From positions 682,001 to 746,000 of the forward strand of contig NZ_JACSZW010000001.1 of the NCBI RefSeq assembly GCF_014472395.1: a stretch of 64,000 nt of DNA, given 5' to 3'. Origin of the DNA: Pedobacter sp. N36a (GTDB lineage: Bacteria > Bacteroidota > Bacteroidia > Sphingobacteriales > Sphingobacteriaceae). The position numbers and the translations under genes are program-made. The notes beneath the pieces were generated by a model. It saw only the letters and a list, made by a program, of their open reading frames with translations. It did no database searches and had not been told where the DNA came from. Below, piece after piece: positions 34,414 to 44,500 of this stretch. Positions within the stretch are counted from its first letter, which is position 1; each line of letters begins with the position of its first letter.

Positions 34414-34730
34414 AAATAGCTTTTTAATTCAGAAAGAGAAAAATTCGAGTGACTACTCGCCGACTCAAATCTTTTGCTGAAGGGCAAAATATTTATAGGT
34501 CGGCTCCTAGCATTCCCTCATTTTTAGTTAAGCGGCCTCTCGAGGCGTTAAGAGAAAGGCGAACCTTATTAATTAAGCACCCTATTAATTAAACACCTTT
34601 TATAACCTTAAAAGGTAACATTCACAGCTCCGGCTGTCAACTACTTGAGTTTTTTTGATAAGCGGCCCATATAAAGCTGGAATTAAAATAACGGGCATCC
34701 TGCATTTCAGTGCTCCAGGAACTTAATTAA
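34414..34730. other. Intergenic region upstream of valS
   Basis: No gene is seen. It contains the putative valS promoter near its start, short inverted repeats such as TTAAGCGGCCTCTCGAGGCGTT (partly self-complementary), and a 16-bp tandem repeat at 34566-34597. Confidence 0.5.
34566..34597 (+). repeat. Tandem 16-bp repeat
   Basis: TTATTAATTAAGCACC (34566-34581) is followed directly by CTATTAATTAAACACC (34582-34597), 14 of 16 bases identical. The TTAATTAA core is itself palindromic. No gene covers it. Confidence 0.8.
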
Positions 34731-34812
34731 AAAAAAGCGGCTGGTGCTTTGAGGGCCTTTAAAATCTTTTTTTCGAAAGATTTTGAGACCGAAAAGTACC
34801 AGCCGCTTTTTT
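34731..34812 (-). terminator. Large nested hairpin terminator of the DPP-IV gene
   Basis: The outer arms AAAAAAGCGGCTGGTGCTTT and AAAAGTACCAGCCGCTTTTTT (34792-34812) pair over almost 20 bp with one G-T. Inside them a second perfect 9-bp hairpin (AAAATCTTT at 34761-34769 with AAAGATTTT at 34776-34784) has a 6-nt loop. It begins 24 bp after the DPP-IV stop on the minus strand. It is far larger than a usual terminator. Confidence 0.75.
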
Positions 34813-34835
34813 AGCAGTATTAATTTATGAACTGC

Positions 34836-36992
34836 TTATTTTTTCAGATTCTGCATAAAATAATCTGTTACTTTCTGATAAAGGTGAACACGGTCCTTGC
34901 CAATCACATTGTGCTCATGACCTGGATAGATCATATAATCCAGTTGAATATTCTTATCCACCGCGTGTTTAATAAAATCAACGGTGTGCTGTTGTACCAC
35001 TACTGGATCCTGTACCCCGTGAATCAATAACAATTTACCTTTCAGGCTGCCCACATGGTCAGATAGATTGGTTTCCGCATAACCTTCAGGATTCTCTTTA
35101 GGTGTATCCATATAACGTTCAGTGTACATAATTTCGTAGAAGTTCCAGTTAATTACCGGACCACCGGCAACCGCAGCTTTGAATAGACCTGGTTCTTTTA
35201 GCATCACATTTACGGTACTAAAACCACCAAAGCTCCAGCCAAACAAGCCCATGTTACTAGGATCAACATAAGGTAATGATTTCAGGTAACCTACTGCTTT
35301 CTTCATATCTTCCAACTGAACGGCACCAGCATGTCTGAACATCGACTGCTCAAAAGCTTTTCCTCTGTTGTCACTGCCACGCGTATCCATGGTCAACACT
35401 ACAAAACCTTGCTGTGCCATATATCTGAACCAGTAATCACCAGCACCCGCATTCCAGCTTTTGGTAATCAATTGTGCATGCGGACCACCATACCAGTAAA
35501 CAATTACCGGGTATTTTTTTGTGCTGTCAAAGTTTAGGGGCTTGTAAAGGCTGCAATAAAGGTCATCACCAGTATCACTTTTAATGGTGAAAACGGATGA
35601 GTTTTCAGTAGCATATTGAGCAAGTGGATTCGCTGCTTTCAACAATACTTTGTTTTTTGCACTGCCAACTTCAACCAATTCGATTAATTTTGGCACCTCA
35701 GGACTGCTGTAACTGTCAATCACGGTATTTCCTGTACTGCTAACTTGTGTATTATGCACTGCAAGACCTTGCGTAATTCGTTTAGATTTTACCGATTTTA
35801 AATCTAGTAAATATAGATTTCGTGTAATTGGAGATTCTTCGGTAGACACATAAAACAGCTGATCACCTTTAGGGTTAAAGCCTTTCACTTCTGTTACTTC
35901 CCAATTGCCTTTCGTCAGTTGCTTCAGAACTTTTCCTTTTAGATCATATAAATACAAATGATTCCATCCATCACGGTTACTTTGCCAGATAAATTTAGAA
36001 GGATCTGTTTTAAGGAATAACATAGGCACTAATGGCTCTATATATTTTTCATCTTTCTCTTCGAAGATAGTTTTAACGAAATCACCTGTTACTGCATCAA
36101 ATTGATTTAGTTTCATGTGATTTTGCTCGCGGTTTACTATGGCAATAAATACGGATTTATCATCCGGGCTCCATGCAATATTGGTCAGGTATTGTTCTAC
36201 CGGTTCACCAGTTTTCAGGTATACCAACGCTTTTGTAGCCGGATTATATACTCCTACTGTTACATGGTGACTTTTGTCGCCTGCCATCGGATATTTGATA
36301 TTGACATTTTTTGCCGGACGGCTTGTCCAGTCTGAGATTGGGTAATCTGTAACCATACTCTGGTCCATTCTGTAGAAAGCCAGCAGTTTCCCACGGTTGC
36401 TCCAGAAAATCCCTTTTGAGATTCCAAACTCTTCCCTGTGAACAGAAGAAGCATACACGATATCTGCAGTTCCATCTGTTGTTACCTGCTCAGCAGTAGT
36501 TCCATTAGTAACAAAAAGATTAAATTTATCCAGGTAAGCCACATAACCGGCTTTACTCTCTTCGACATTCGTTTTAGCAGCAAGCTCTGCACTCAACACC
36601 GTTTTAAAAGTGTTGTTAGCAGGATTAAAGGCTATTTTGGCACCTTTAACATACATCATCCAATCTGCGCCCTGATTAAACTGAATCACTGGCATCGCAG
36701 TTAGCGTATCCTGTTGACCTGCACGAAGCTTTTGATTGAGTTGTCCGAGGGAAAGAATCGCCTGTTCTTCCTTTGCTTTAAGGCTTCCCGACATCCATAC
36801 CGGACCATTGGCCTGACGTTTAGCATACACGTAGTTTTCTGTTCCATAAATGAACTGCAGCTGCGATAAATTTTCAGGGGCAAGAGTGGTACGCGCATTA
36901 CTCATTGCGTCCTGCATGGTCAGCATCTTATTCTGGGCAATCCCATAAAATGAGAGGGCCACCAACTGACATAGTAAGATAAATTTCTTCAT
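34836..36992 (-). CDS. Dipeptidyl peptidase IV family serine protease (S9B)
   Basis: 718 residues. Signal peptide KKFILLCQLVALSFYGIAQ. An eight-bladed propeller (DPP-IV N domain, about 90-450) precedes the alpha/beta-hydrolase domain. Catalytic Ser in GLFGWSFGGFSTVNVML (about 602), Asp in LIHGVQDPVV (about 660), His in PGHEHNVIG (about 692). The propeller's Glu pair for N-terminus binding is likely in VHREEFGISKG. It removes X-Pro dipeptides in the periplasm or outside. A -7 box TACATTTG (37012-37019, minus) lies 19 nt before the ATG. Downstream of the phosphoesterase, 76 bp apart, but with its own promoter. Confidence 0.93.
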   Translation of the reverse strand: MKKFILLCQLVALSFYGIAQNKMLTMQDAMSNARTTLAPENLSQLQFIYGTENYVYAKRQANGPVWMSGSLKAKEEQAILSLGQLNQKLRAGQQDTLTAMPVIQFNQGADWMMYVKGAKIAFNPANNTFKTVLSAELAAKTNVEESKAGYVAYLDKFNLFVTNGTTAEQVTTDGTADIVYASSVHREEFGISKGIFWSNRGKLLAFYRMDQSMVTDYPISDWTSRPAKNVNIKYPMAGDKSHHVTVGVYNPATKALVYLKTGEPVEQYLTNIAWSPDDKSVFIAIVNREQNHMKLNQFDAVTGDFVKTIFEEKDEKYIEPLVPMLFLKTDPSKFIWQSNRDGWNHLYLYDLKGKVLKQLTKGNWEVTEVKGFNPKGDQLFYVSTEESPITRNLYLLDLKSVKSKRITQGLAVHNTQVSSTGNTVIDSYSSPEVPKLIELVEVGSAKNKVLLKAANPLAQYATENSSVFTIKSDTGDDLYCSLYKPLNFDSTKKYPVIVYWYGGPHAQLITKSWNAGAGDYWFRYMAQQGFVVLTMDTRGSDNRGKAFEQSMFRHAGAVQLEDMKKAVGYLKSLPYVDPSNMGLFGWSFGGFSTVNVMLKEPGLFKAAVAGGPVINWNFYEIMYTERYMDTPKENPEGYAETNLSDHVGSLKGKLLLIHGVQDPVVVQQHTVDFIKHAVDKNIQLDYMIYPGHEHNVIGKDRVHLYQKVTDYFMQNLKK

Positions 36993-37068
36993 TGTTTTCT
37001 AATTGATGGCCCAAATGTAACAATTAACCAGGTATCCCTGGTAAACTGCAACAACATTGCAACATAAG

Positions 37069-39522
37069 TTACTTTATTTCGAAACCATACACATTACCTG
37101 CAAAATCTGCCATAAAAAGCTGTTTTCCATTTAGTGTCGGATCGGCAAATACCGGTGCCCCAAGGTTTAATTTTTGCAGCACTTCTCCTGACTTTTCATT
37201 GATCACATATAAATAACCATCAGAAGCAGCAAACAGCAAGTCTTTTCCATATTTAACTACGGTACTTTCTACAGTGGCAGCTCCCGGGCCGGTATAAGGC
37301 GCAGAATAAACCAAAGCATTACCAGTAGGCCTATTCCATACCTCTTTTAATGTTTTCAAATCGTAAGCGACAACACCATTTGTAGAAGTAGGCATAATTA
37401 GATGCTGATCTGTGATTAAAGGAGTGGCCATTACTTTAAAGTCGTAGGTACCTTCGATCTTATCTATGTTTTTTCCTGTTAAAGGATCCAGAATAAATAT
37501 GGCATTCAAACCTGTGATGTATATTTTACCCCCTTTATAAATTCCGGTACTACTCCTAAAACGAAGACCTTCATCACTTCTTTTCCACAGCAATTTTCCC
37601 GTTTTACGGTCGTGACCAAATAAGCTTTGCCAGTTACTTCCGGTAATCAGGACCTCTCCCGCCATTGTCATTTTCTCTGGCGTTCCTTCTCCGCCATTCC
37701 AATCTTTATTGGTCCAGATTGTTTTTCCAGTAGCAGCTTCTAAAGCTTGCAGATAGGAGCCGTAACCAGTGTAATAAATACCTTTATCAACGATACCTCC
37801 GGATATATAACCAGGAAGGCTTTTCATCCCTAAGTCTTTTTTCCAGATCAATGCCCCATTATCAGGTTTCAATGCATAGGTAAATCCCTCCATATCTGTT
37901 CCTAAAATTATCCCTTTTTCATAGGCGAGCGCATGTTTTATAGAATTACGCGTTTTATAATGCCACAGGATTTTGCCCGTTATCGGATCTAAAGCAGTGA
38001 TGCCGCATTGCTGATTATTTGCATCATCAATAGTGGCGACAAATAATTTACCTTCGGCAAGCATAGGACTGCCTTTCCATATACTTCCTTTGATATTATT
38101 AAGCCACTTCAAGGCTAAAGCAGTCGCCTTTTCCTGACCAGACTCCACAGATCCTGTTAAGGCAGCAGACTGTAATCCTGAGCTCGCAGACATTCCTGAA
38201 CTAATATTTACCGCGAAAACAAAGGCTTGTTTTTGGATATGTACCCTGCCTCCATCGTAAGTCACCTCCGTTTGAATCAAATAGGATTTTCCTTTGGTCA
38301 TTTTGGCAGCAGGTACCTTTCCATACCAGCTCCAGTCGGTATTTGCATTTAATGCTGCTGTTGCGATTTGGTTTCCTTTTTCGTCATAGACGATGCTTTT
38401 AGCTGATTTCACTGCATTTTCAGTATCGTAAATGTTCGCAGAAATTATCAAATTACCATCTTTTACCAATACCATATCTGAACCATTAGGGCTGTTTACC
38501 ACCAAATGATCATGTAAATAAGTATAATGAGGCTTGATTTCTTTTACCCCATCCTTATCAATTTCTATGGATAAAAATTGTCCGGCAGAGTTGTCTATTC
38601 CTCCCATACTTGGCGCGGCAGAAGACACATACTGAATCCCTGTATTATCGCTTTTCCTGACAAAATTATTGTGCCAGTGACCATAAACCCAGGCTTTCAA
38701 ATTATTTTCATTCAGGTTGATGGAATCATTTTTCCCTTTCAACACAAACTGGTCATTGTAGGTCAGCAGGTCATGGTTGAAGATGATCACCGGTTTATTC
38801 TTATCCGTAGCCGCCAGGTCATTTTTCATCCAGCTGATCACCTCATCAACCGTGTAAGAAGGCTGTACATCACCAGAACGCATTGGCGTCACCATAAAAT
38901 GTGCAGGTCCGGCATCAAAAGAATAATATACCGGCCCGAAAAGGCTTTCAAAAAGTTCCTCACCATAAGCACCTTTTACCAGATCGTGATTTCCAATACA
39001 GTAAAATATCTGTTTCCCTAAGGCTTCTGGAGTCACCTGATTTGCATGAAAATTAAGCCCTTTTTCATAACAGATATCTCCCGTATGAACGATGAAGCTC
39101 AGCTCCTGATTTTTCGAGAAATTCTTTAGATTGGTAATCCAGTCGTTGTATTTATCAGTTTCTGTATCTGTAATCTGCAGCATCTTCACCGAAGAACCTG
39201 CACTGGTAGGATCTGGAAGTAAGCCAAAGTTATAAGCTTCCACCTTATCCTCAATTTTAAGGTAATGTTTTGCGCTTAGTTTATACCCCGCAGGAACGGT
39301 TACGAATATAAAGCGATTTTTGGCATGTCCTGGTAAGGAGAAATTGCCATTCGCATCTGATTTCAAAACGTTTTGTCCATCGGATACGGAAACACCTTTC
39401 ATTCCCTTTTCGCCTGCATCCCAGGTTTTATTCTTATTCTCATCCAGGAAAACCTTCCCTTTGTATTGTGCTCCCGCGGCAGTGGCCAGGAAAGCAAAAG
39501 CTACTGTAAAAATTAATCTCAT
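37069..39522 (-). CDS. Calcineurin-type phosphoesterase fused to a PQQ-like beta-propeller
   Basis: 817 residues. Signal peptide RLIFTVAFAFLATAAGA. Residues about 20-95 form a prealbumin-like N-terminal metallophosphatase domain (YKGKVFLDENKNKTWDAGEK). The phosphoesterase core (about 105-310) has HTGDICYEKG, YCIGNHDLV, IFNHDLLTY and WVYGHWHNNF; the first metal motif reads ITDTETD, so the usual DxH histidine is missing. After a beta domain, residues about 450-817 are PQQ-like propeller repeats (ITALDPITGKILWHYKT, LQALEAATGKTIWTNKD, AYDLKTLKEVWNRPTG). A secreted or periplasmic phosphatase that recognises a polymer or protein through the propeller is plausible. It follows the SusCD operon on the same strand but after a terminator. 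Confidence 0.88.
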   Translation of the reverse strand: MRLIFTVAFAFLATAAGAQYKGKVFLDENKNKTWDAGEKGMKGVSVSDGQNVLKSDANGNFSLPGHAKNRFIFVTVPAGYKLSAKHYLKIEDKVEAYNFGLLPDPTSAGSSVKMLQITDTETDKYNDWITNLKNFSKNQELSFIVHTGDICYEKGLNFHANQVTPEALGKQIFYCIGNHDLVKGAYGEELFESLFGPVYYSFDAGPAHFMVTPMRSGDVQPSYTVDEVISWMKNDLAATDKNKPVIIFNHDLLTYNDQFVLKGKNDSINLNENNLKAWVYGHWHNNFVRKSDNTGIQYVSSAAPSMGGIDNSAGQFLSIEIDKDGVKEIKPHYTYLHDHLVVNSPNGSDMVLVKDGNLIISANIYDTENAVKSAKSIVYDEKGNQIATAALNANTDWSWYGKVPAAKMTKGKSYLIQTEVTYDGGRVHIQKQAFVFAVNISSGMSASSGLQSAALTGSVESGQEKATALALKWLNNIKGSIWKGSPMLAEGKLFVATIDDANNQQCGITALDPITGKILWHYKTRNSIKHALAYEKGIILGTDMEGFTYALKPDNGALIWKKDLGMKSLPGYISGGIVDKGIYYTGYGSYLQALEAATGKTIWTNKDWNGGEGTPEKMTMAGEVLITGSNWQSLFGHDRKTGKLLWKRSDEGLRFRSSTGIYKGGKIYITGLNAIFILDPLTGKNIDKIEGTYDFKVMATPLITDQHLIMPTSTNGVVAYDLKTLKEVWNRPTGNALVYSAPYTGPGAATVESTVVKYGKDLLFAASDGYLYVINEKSGEVLQKLNLGAPVFADPTLNGKQLFMADFAGNVYGFEIK

Positions 39523-39707
39523 TAGTGTTTCATTTAGTGTTTATGGTAATTGTGTGTGGTTCATTAAAAGTATTTGATTATTCCTTAGCAGGTCAATTAA
39601 CCATATATCAATATATCATTACCTCAACATATCGTTATATGAGTATATCACCAGCTCATTCCTTAACTGATCAATAACAGGAAATCACCTGATCTAATAT
39701 TAAAAAA

Positions 39708-39731
39708 GCAGCAGGTCATTTAACCTGCTGC
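39708..39731 (-). terminator. Terminator of the SusCD operon
   Basis: GCAGCAGGT (39708-39716) pairs with ACCTGCTGC (39723-39731). On the minus strand the stem is followed by a T run, so it ends the sus transcript about 50 bp after the susD stop and separates it from the phosphoesterase gene. Confidence 0.85.
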
Positions 39732-39781
39732 TGCATAAGGGGTATTGGATAACAGGTTTAAAACACCTCTTCGTACTTAAC

Positions 39782-41584
39782 TTACCAGCCAAAAACTTGT
39801 TTCAACTGAGGATTAGCTACGACTTCTCCTACTGGAATCGGTCGGTAATAATATTTAGGGCTAATAAAATTCCTTGGCTGATCTCTGTCTCTGGTAAAGG
39901 CAATAAAACCTGAAGTACCATTGCTTAGGTAAAAATTCTGAGCTTTTCCGGCTTTATCTTTCAAGTAAAATTTAGCTAATTTTGCCCTTTCCTCCGCGGG
40001 AATATTGGCAATTGAAGATTCATCATCAGGGTTAGGTAATATGGCAATATCAGGTTTACCGTCGCCGGTTACATCCATGGCGCCCAATGCAGGAACATAC
40101 ATTCCCTGTTGACTATCCTGGAATAAATTACCCGATTTCCAACGCATTAAATCACTAAAACGGAAACCTTCACAGGCGGTTTCTACTCTTCTCTCACGAC
40201 GTATTTCCAGCAATACCGCACTGCTCACATTTGGATACATCGCTGCCAGAACAGGATCTACAGCTACACCCATACTCAATGGCGGCATTTGTACACGACT
40301 GCGTAATCGGTTAATTGTCTGATCAAGATCTCCCTGACTAATGCTTCCTAATTCCGCTTTGGCTTCTGCATTGATCAATAATATCTCCGCATACCTGAAA
40401 ACTGGCAATCCGGTATAATTTGCTTCCCAACCTTGTCTAAGGGCAGGATCTCGGGGATAAAACTTGATTTGATTGTATCCACCTAAGGTTCCTTTGATCA
40501 CATAAGGCTCATTAAGTGTATTAAATCCTCTGAATGCAGGGTTAATAATTGTTTCCGCCATTCTCGGATCACGATCCTTAAATACTTCCGTATAAACCTT
40601 CGTATGATACCCCGGACTGGACGTAAAAGGTGTACCATCTGTTTTCAAATAGGTATCCGCAAGACTTCTGCTCAGGGACCAGGTATAATCAAGAACGGTG
40701 TGGGTATTATTTCCTACGCCCAGTTCCCTGTTATAATCTGCCCACATGATCATTTCTTTGTTGCCGGATAGCGTAGGACTTGAAAATAGAGACCTATAAT
40801 CCGCAGCACCATTTCCAGTGCTAACCAATTCAAAACCACCTTCTTTCATAATTTTATCAGAAGCTGTTACTGCAATATCCAGAAAGCGCTGATAATCACT
40901 GGTCAATCCAAGCTCATCATGATACTTTCTGAAAGTACCTTCATGTAAAGCGAAACGAGACAATAGAGCCAATGCCGTCCATTTTGTTACCCTGGTTTTC
41001 GTATCTTTTCCTTTTGCATCAATTTTGATATTCGTTGCTGCATAATTCAGATCGTTCAATACAGAATCCACCACCAATGCTCTTGGGTCTTGTCCTTTGT
41101 ATAATTCAGGATCATTTTCCGACAATACGTGGCCATACCAAGGCACATTACTATATTTTTTTATTTTATCGAAGTAAAACATTGCGCGGAAAAAGCGTGC
41201 GATCCCTACGTAATGTTTGATCAATACTGGATCACCTTTTGCCTGACCAATATGATCCAGCATAAAATTAACCCTTCTTAAATCCTCCCAGTCGTCCTTT
41301 CCCCAACCGCCCACATTAGCGGCAGATAATCCACCTCTGACTAATAAATCGACCTCTCCATTCGCGTTGTAATTTGAGATATTGTCTGAATTAATATCAG
41401 AATAACTTGGAGAAATCTGCTGGTAAAAGCCATTGCTATAAGTTTCTAAATCTGTAGGTGATTGAAAGAATACACCTTCAGTAATTTCGGTTTCCGGGTT
41501 TCTCTGCAGGAAATCCTTCTTGCAGGCTGTCATTCCTATCGTCATCAATCCTAATGCAAGGATATATGTTATTTTTAGTTTCAT
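39782..41584 (-). CDS. SusD/RagB family surface glycan-binding lipoprotein
   Basis: 600 residues. Lipoprotein signal KITYILALGLMTIGMTAC with Cys21. The SusD-like TPR fold has YVGIARFFRAMFYFDKIKKY and the conserved YAEILLINAEAKAELG followed by ETACEGFRFSDLMRW and a C-terminal YYRPIPVGEV. It forms the hinged lid of the SusC channel 11 bp upstream and captures the substrate at the surface. A single SusD with a long inserted loop. The substrate is not evident from sequence. Confidence 0.95.
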   Translation of the reverse strand: MKLKITYILALGLMTIGMTACKKDFLQRNPETEITEGVFFQSPTDLETYSNGFYQQISPSYSDINSDNISNYNANGEVDLLVRGGLSAANVGGWGKDDWEDLRRVNFMLDHIGQAKGDPVLIKHYVGIARFFRAMFYFDKIKKYSNVPWYGHVLSENDPELYKGQDPRALVVDSVLNDLNYAATNIKIDAKGKDTKTRVTKWTALALLSRFALHEGTFRKYHDELGLTSDYQRFLDIAVTASDKIMKEGGFELVSTGNGAADYRSLFSSPTLSGNKEMIMWADYNRELGVGNNTHTVLDYTWSLSRSLADTYLKTDGTPFTSSPGYHTKVYTEVFKDRDPRMAETIINPAFRGFNTLNEPYVIKGTLGGYNQIKFYPRDPALRQGWEANYTGLPVFRYAEILLINAEAKAELGSISQGDLDQTINRLRSRVQMPPLSMGVAVDPVLAAMYPNVSSAVLLEIRRERRVETACEGFRFSDLMRWKSGNLFQDSQQGMYVPALGAMDVTGDGKPDIAILPNPDDESSIANIPAEERAKLAKFYLKDKAGKAQNFYLSNGTSGFIAFTRDRDQPRNFISPKYYYRPIPVGEVVANPQLKQVFGW

Positions 41585-41595
41585 GATGTCTTGCG

Positions 41596-44500
41596 TTAAA
41601 AATTAAGGTTTAAACCAAGGGAGTATGTTTTTTGGAAAGGATAGATTTTCCCGTCCAATCCTTCAGGGTCTAGCCTGGCTTTGATGTGTGAAACATCAAA
41701 TAAATTCTCTGCACTGAAGTACACCCTAAGCTTGTCCATCTTCATCCTGGTGGTTAAAGATTTTGGAAGTGTATAACCCACAGTTAGGTTTTTCAATCTC
41801 AGGTAAGAAGCATCCTGAAGGTATCTTGTTTGAGGATTTCCCAATTCTGATTCGTCTTCCGCGATATAAGCTTTTACACGTGGGAAATAGCCATTCGGAG
41901 TTTCCGGAGTCCAGTGATCCAGGTTATGCGCTTGAACATTCGTCCATGGCTGCGCATATACGCCCCAGAAATAGTGGTTACTTGCATTAGGATACCAATC
42001 TCTTTTACCAACACCCTGGAAGAACATCCGGATATCAAAACCTTTCCATCCTGCACCCAAATCGATTCCATACTGGTATCTGGCTGTGGTGTTTCCAATG
42101 ATTTTCTGATCACCATGGTTCGCAAGGGTATTGTCACCCTTGTCGATTTTGCCATCGCCATTCAGGTCTTTGAACTTTAAATCCCCTACATCAAACAGGT
42201 ATCCGGTATCATCCGCACCTACTGCACTTTGATTGGCATGGTTCGCAATTTCTTCCTTGGATTGGAAAAACCCTTCTGTTTCCAGACCCCAGATTTCACC
42301 GAGTTCTTTACCTACATAGTATCTTTCATTCCCAAATTCATCTTTCCCAATTTGTCCGCTAGGATTATCAAACTTGGTAATAAAACTACGGCTATCGCCC
42401 ATATTGAATCCAATGTTATAGTACAGCTGGCTATTATTGACCATAAAACCATCTTTCCATCCGATTCTCAGTTCCCATCCTTTAGTTTTCAAATCAGCGG
42501 CATTTACTTTAGGCTCAACGGTTCCAAAAGGACCAGGCAAGACCTTACCCTTCGTCAGCATTCCTTTGGTATACCTGGTATACCTGTCAAAGTTCAATTC
42601 TAATCTGTTTTTGAACAGGCTCACATCCACACCAACATTGAGGGTAGAAATCCTTTCCCAGGTTAAACTGTTGGCCACTGCCCCCGGAGGATTTACGGTA
42701 GTCGGTTTACTCCCGTCCAGAATCTGTCCAATGACAGCCGGTTTCATCGTTGGGATATAATAGTAAGCACTTACATCCTGATTACCTAATGCACCATAAG
42801 ATGCACGGAATTTCAGCAAATCTATTTTCAGCTTCTCTGCCACCGGCTTAAAGAATTTTTCATTGCTGGCTACCCATGCCACAGAGGCAGAAGGAAAAAA
42901 GCCCCAGCGATCAGCAGCAGGAAAGCGGGAAGTACCGTCATAACGACCATTCAACTCCAGAATATACTTGTTGTCAAAAATATAGTTGAAGCGATAAAAC
43001 CAACCTCTAACTGCCCAATCTTCAATACTTTCTTCTGCTTCAAATGCCCCAGTAGCCAGATTGATAGAAGGTAAAGTAGCGCTGATTAAACCTTTTCGAG
43101 ATACTTTGCTATAATTCCAGTTTCTGGTTTCCTGATTAAAACCAGCAAGGACCTGCAGGTAATGTTTTTCATTAAAGGTTTTATGGAAATCTGTATAGAT
43201 GTTGTAAATATTATGTCTGATGTGTCTGTCCACATTAGTTGCTGATCCACCTGGTTCTCCGCTGTAACTAATGGCCGAATTTGGTCCTTTTTTATAAGGA
43301 ATAGCAAGATCATAAGCTCTTCCAGCGCTATCAATTTTTCTCACTGTCGCATCTGCTTTTAAGTCCCATACATCTTTAACCAGGGAAGCTTTTGCAGTAA
43401 AAGTAGTTTGGAAGCTATTGCCTCTGGTTACCCTGCGGCCACCACTTTGCATTTTCCCCAACAAAGCAGCTCCCGTAGAAGTCCAGCTGCCATCTGGATT
43501 GGTAGGCACATCCAGAGAACTTTGTCTGTTTACGTTATGAAAGAAACCCTCTCCATTATAAGAAGGCTCGTCATAGGTACTGGTCATGAAGGAAGTATTA
43601 TTTCCTATAGTCAGCCATTTCGATAAATTATAATCTGCTTTAGCACGAAGGTTGTAACGGTCGTAAGTATCATTCCCGTATTTAAACATCCCTTCGTTTC
43701 TAAAATATTCAGTAGACATATAATAGCTTAGTTTATCATCTTTTTTGGAGATGTTCACATTAGCATTATAAGTTGGAGCAGATTGATTATAAACTTCGTC
43801 CATCCAGTTTGTACTGCCATAATACATCCAGGCATTTTTGTCTGTTGGAGAGATAATAACCGATGGTAAAGAAGGATCTGCAGCAAGTTTCCTGGCATAC
43901 TCCCGATCGCTTTCCGGGAATAAGTTATATAAAGGATAAGCGGCATCATGTTTATACTCCATTACAGTCAATGGATCGGTGATTACTTCCGGCACCTTGC
44001 CTAATTGTCTGATGGCATAATACGTATTAGCACTAATCTTCAAATCGGTGCTTTGTGCTGATTTTGTAGTAATTAAGATCACTCCGAACGCAGCCCTGGC
44101 ACCATATATCGCTGCCGATGCCGCATCTTTCAACACGGTTACATTCTCAATATCTGCCGGATTCAAAGCCAATAATTCTTCATTAGTGAAAGGCACATTA
44201 TCCACTAAAATATAAGGAGAACCACCATTTAAAGAGGTAAATCCACGGATATTGAATTTTGGTGCTTTATTCACCTGTCCGCTGGAAATGGTAATGTTCA
44301 GGTTGGGAATTAATCCCTGTAAACCTGCACCAACGCTGGTAATCGGCCTGTTGGCGATTTCCTTACCGGAAACACCGTCTACCGCACCACTTAGGTTTAC
44401 TTTTTTCTGCGTACCGTACCCAACTACCACTACCTCATTTAGAAATTTCTGGTCATCCTGTAAAACCACATTGATCTGCTTGCGCGTACCAATCACGATT

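Noticed and set aside
34414..34835. A T-box or other riboswitch upstream of valS.
   Set aside because: No T-box core sequence or specifier-loop layout was seen, and the largest hairpin lies on the DPP-IV side.
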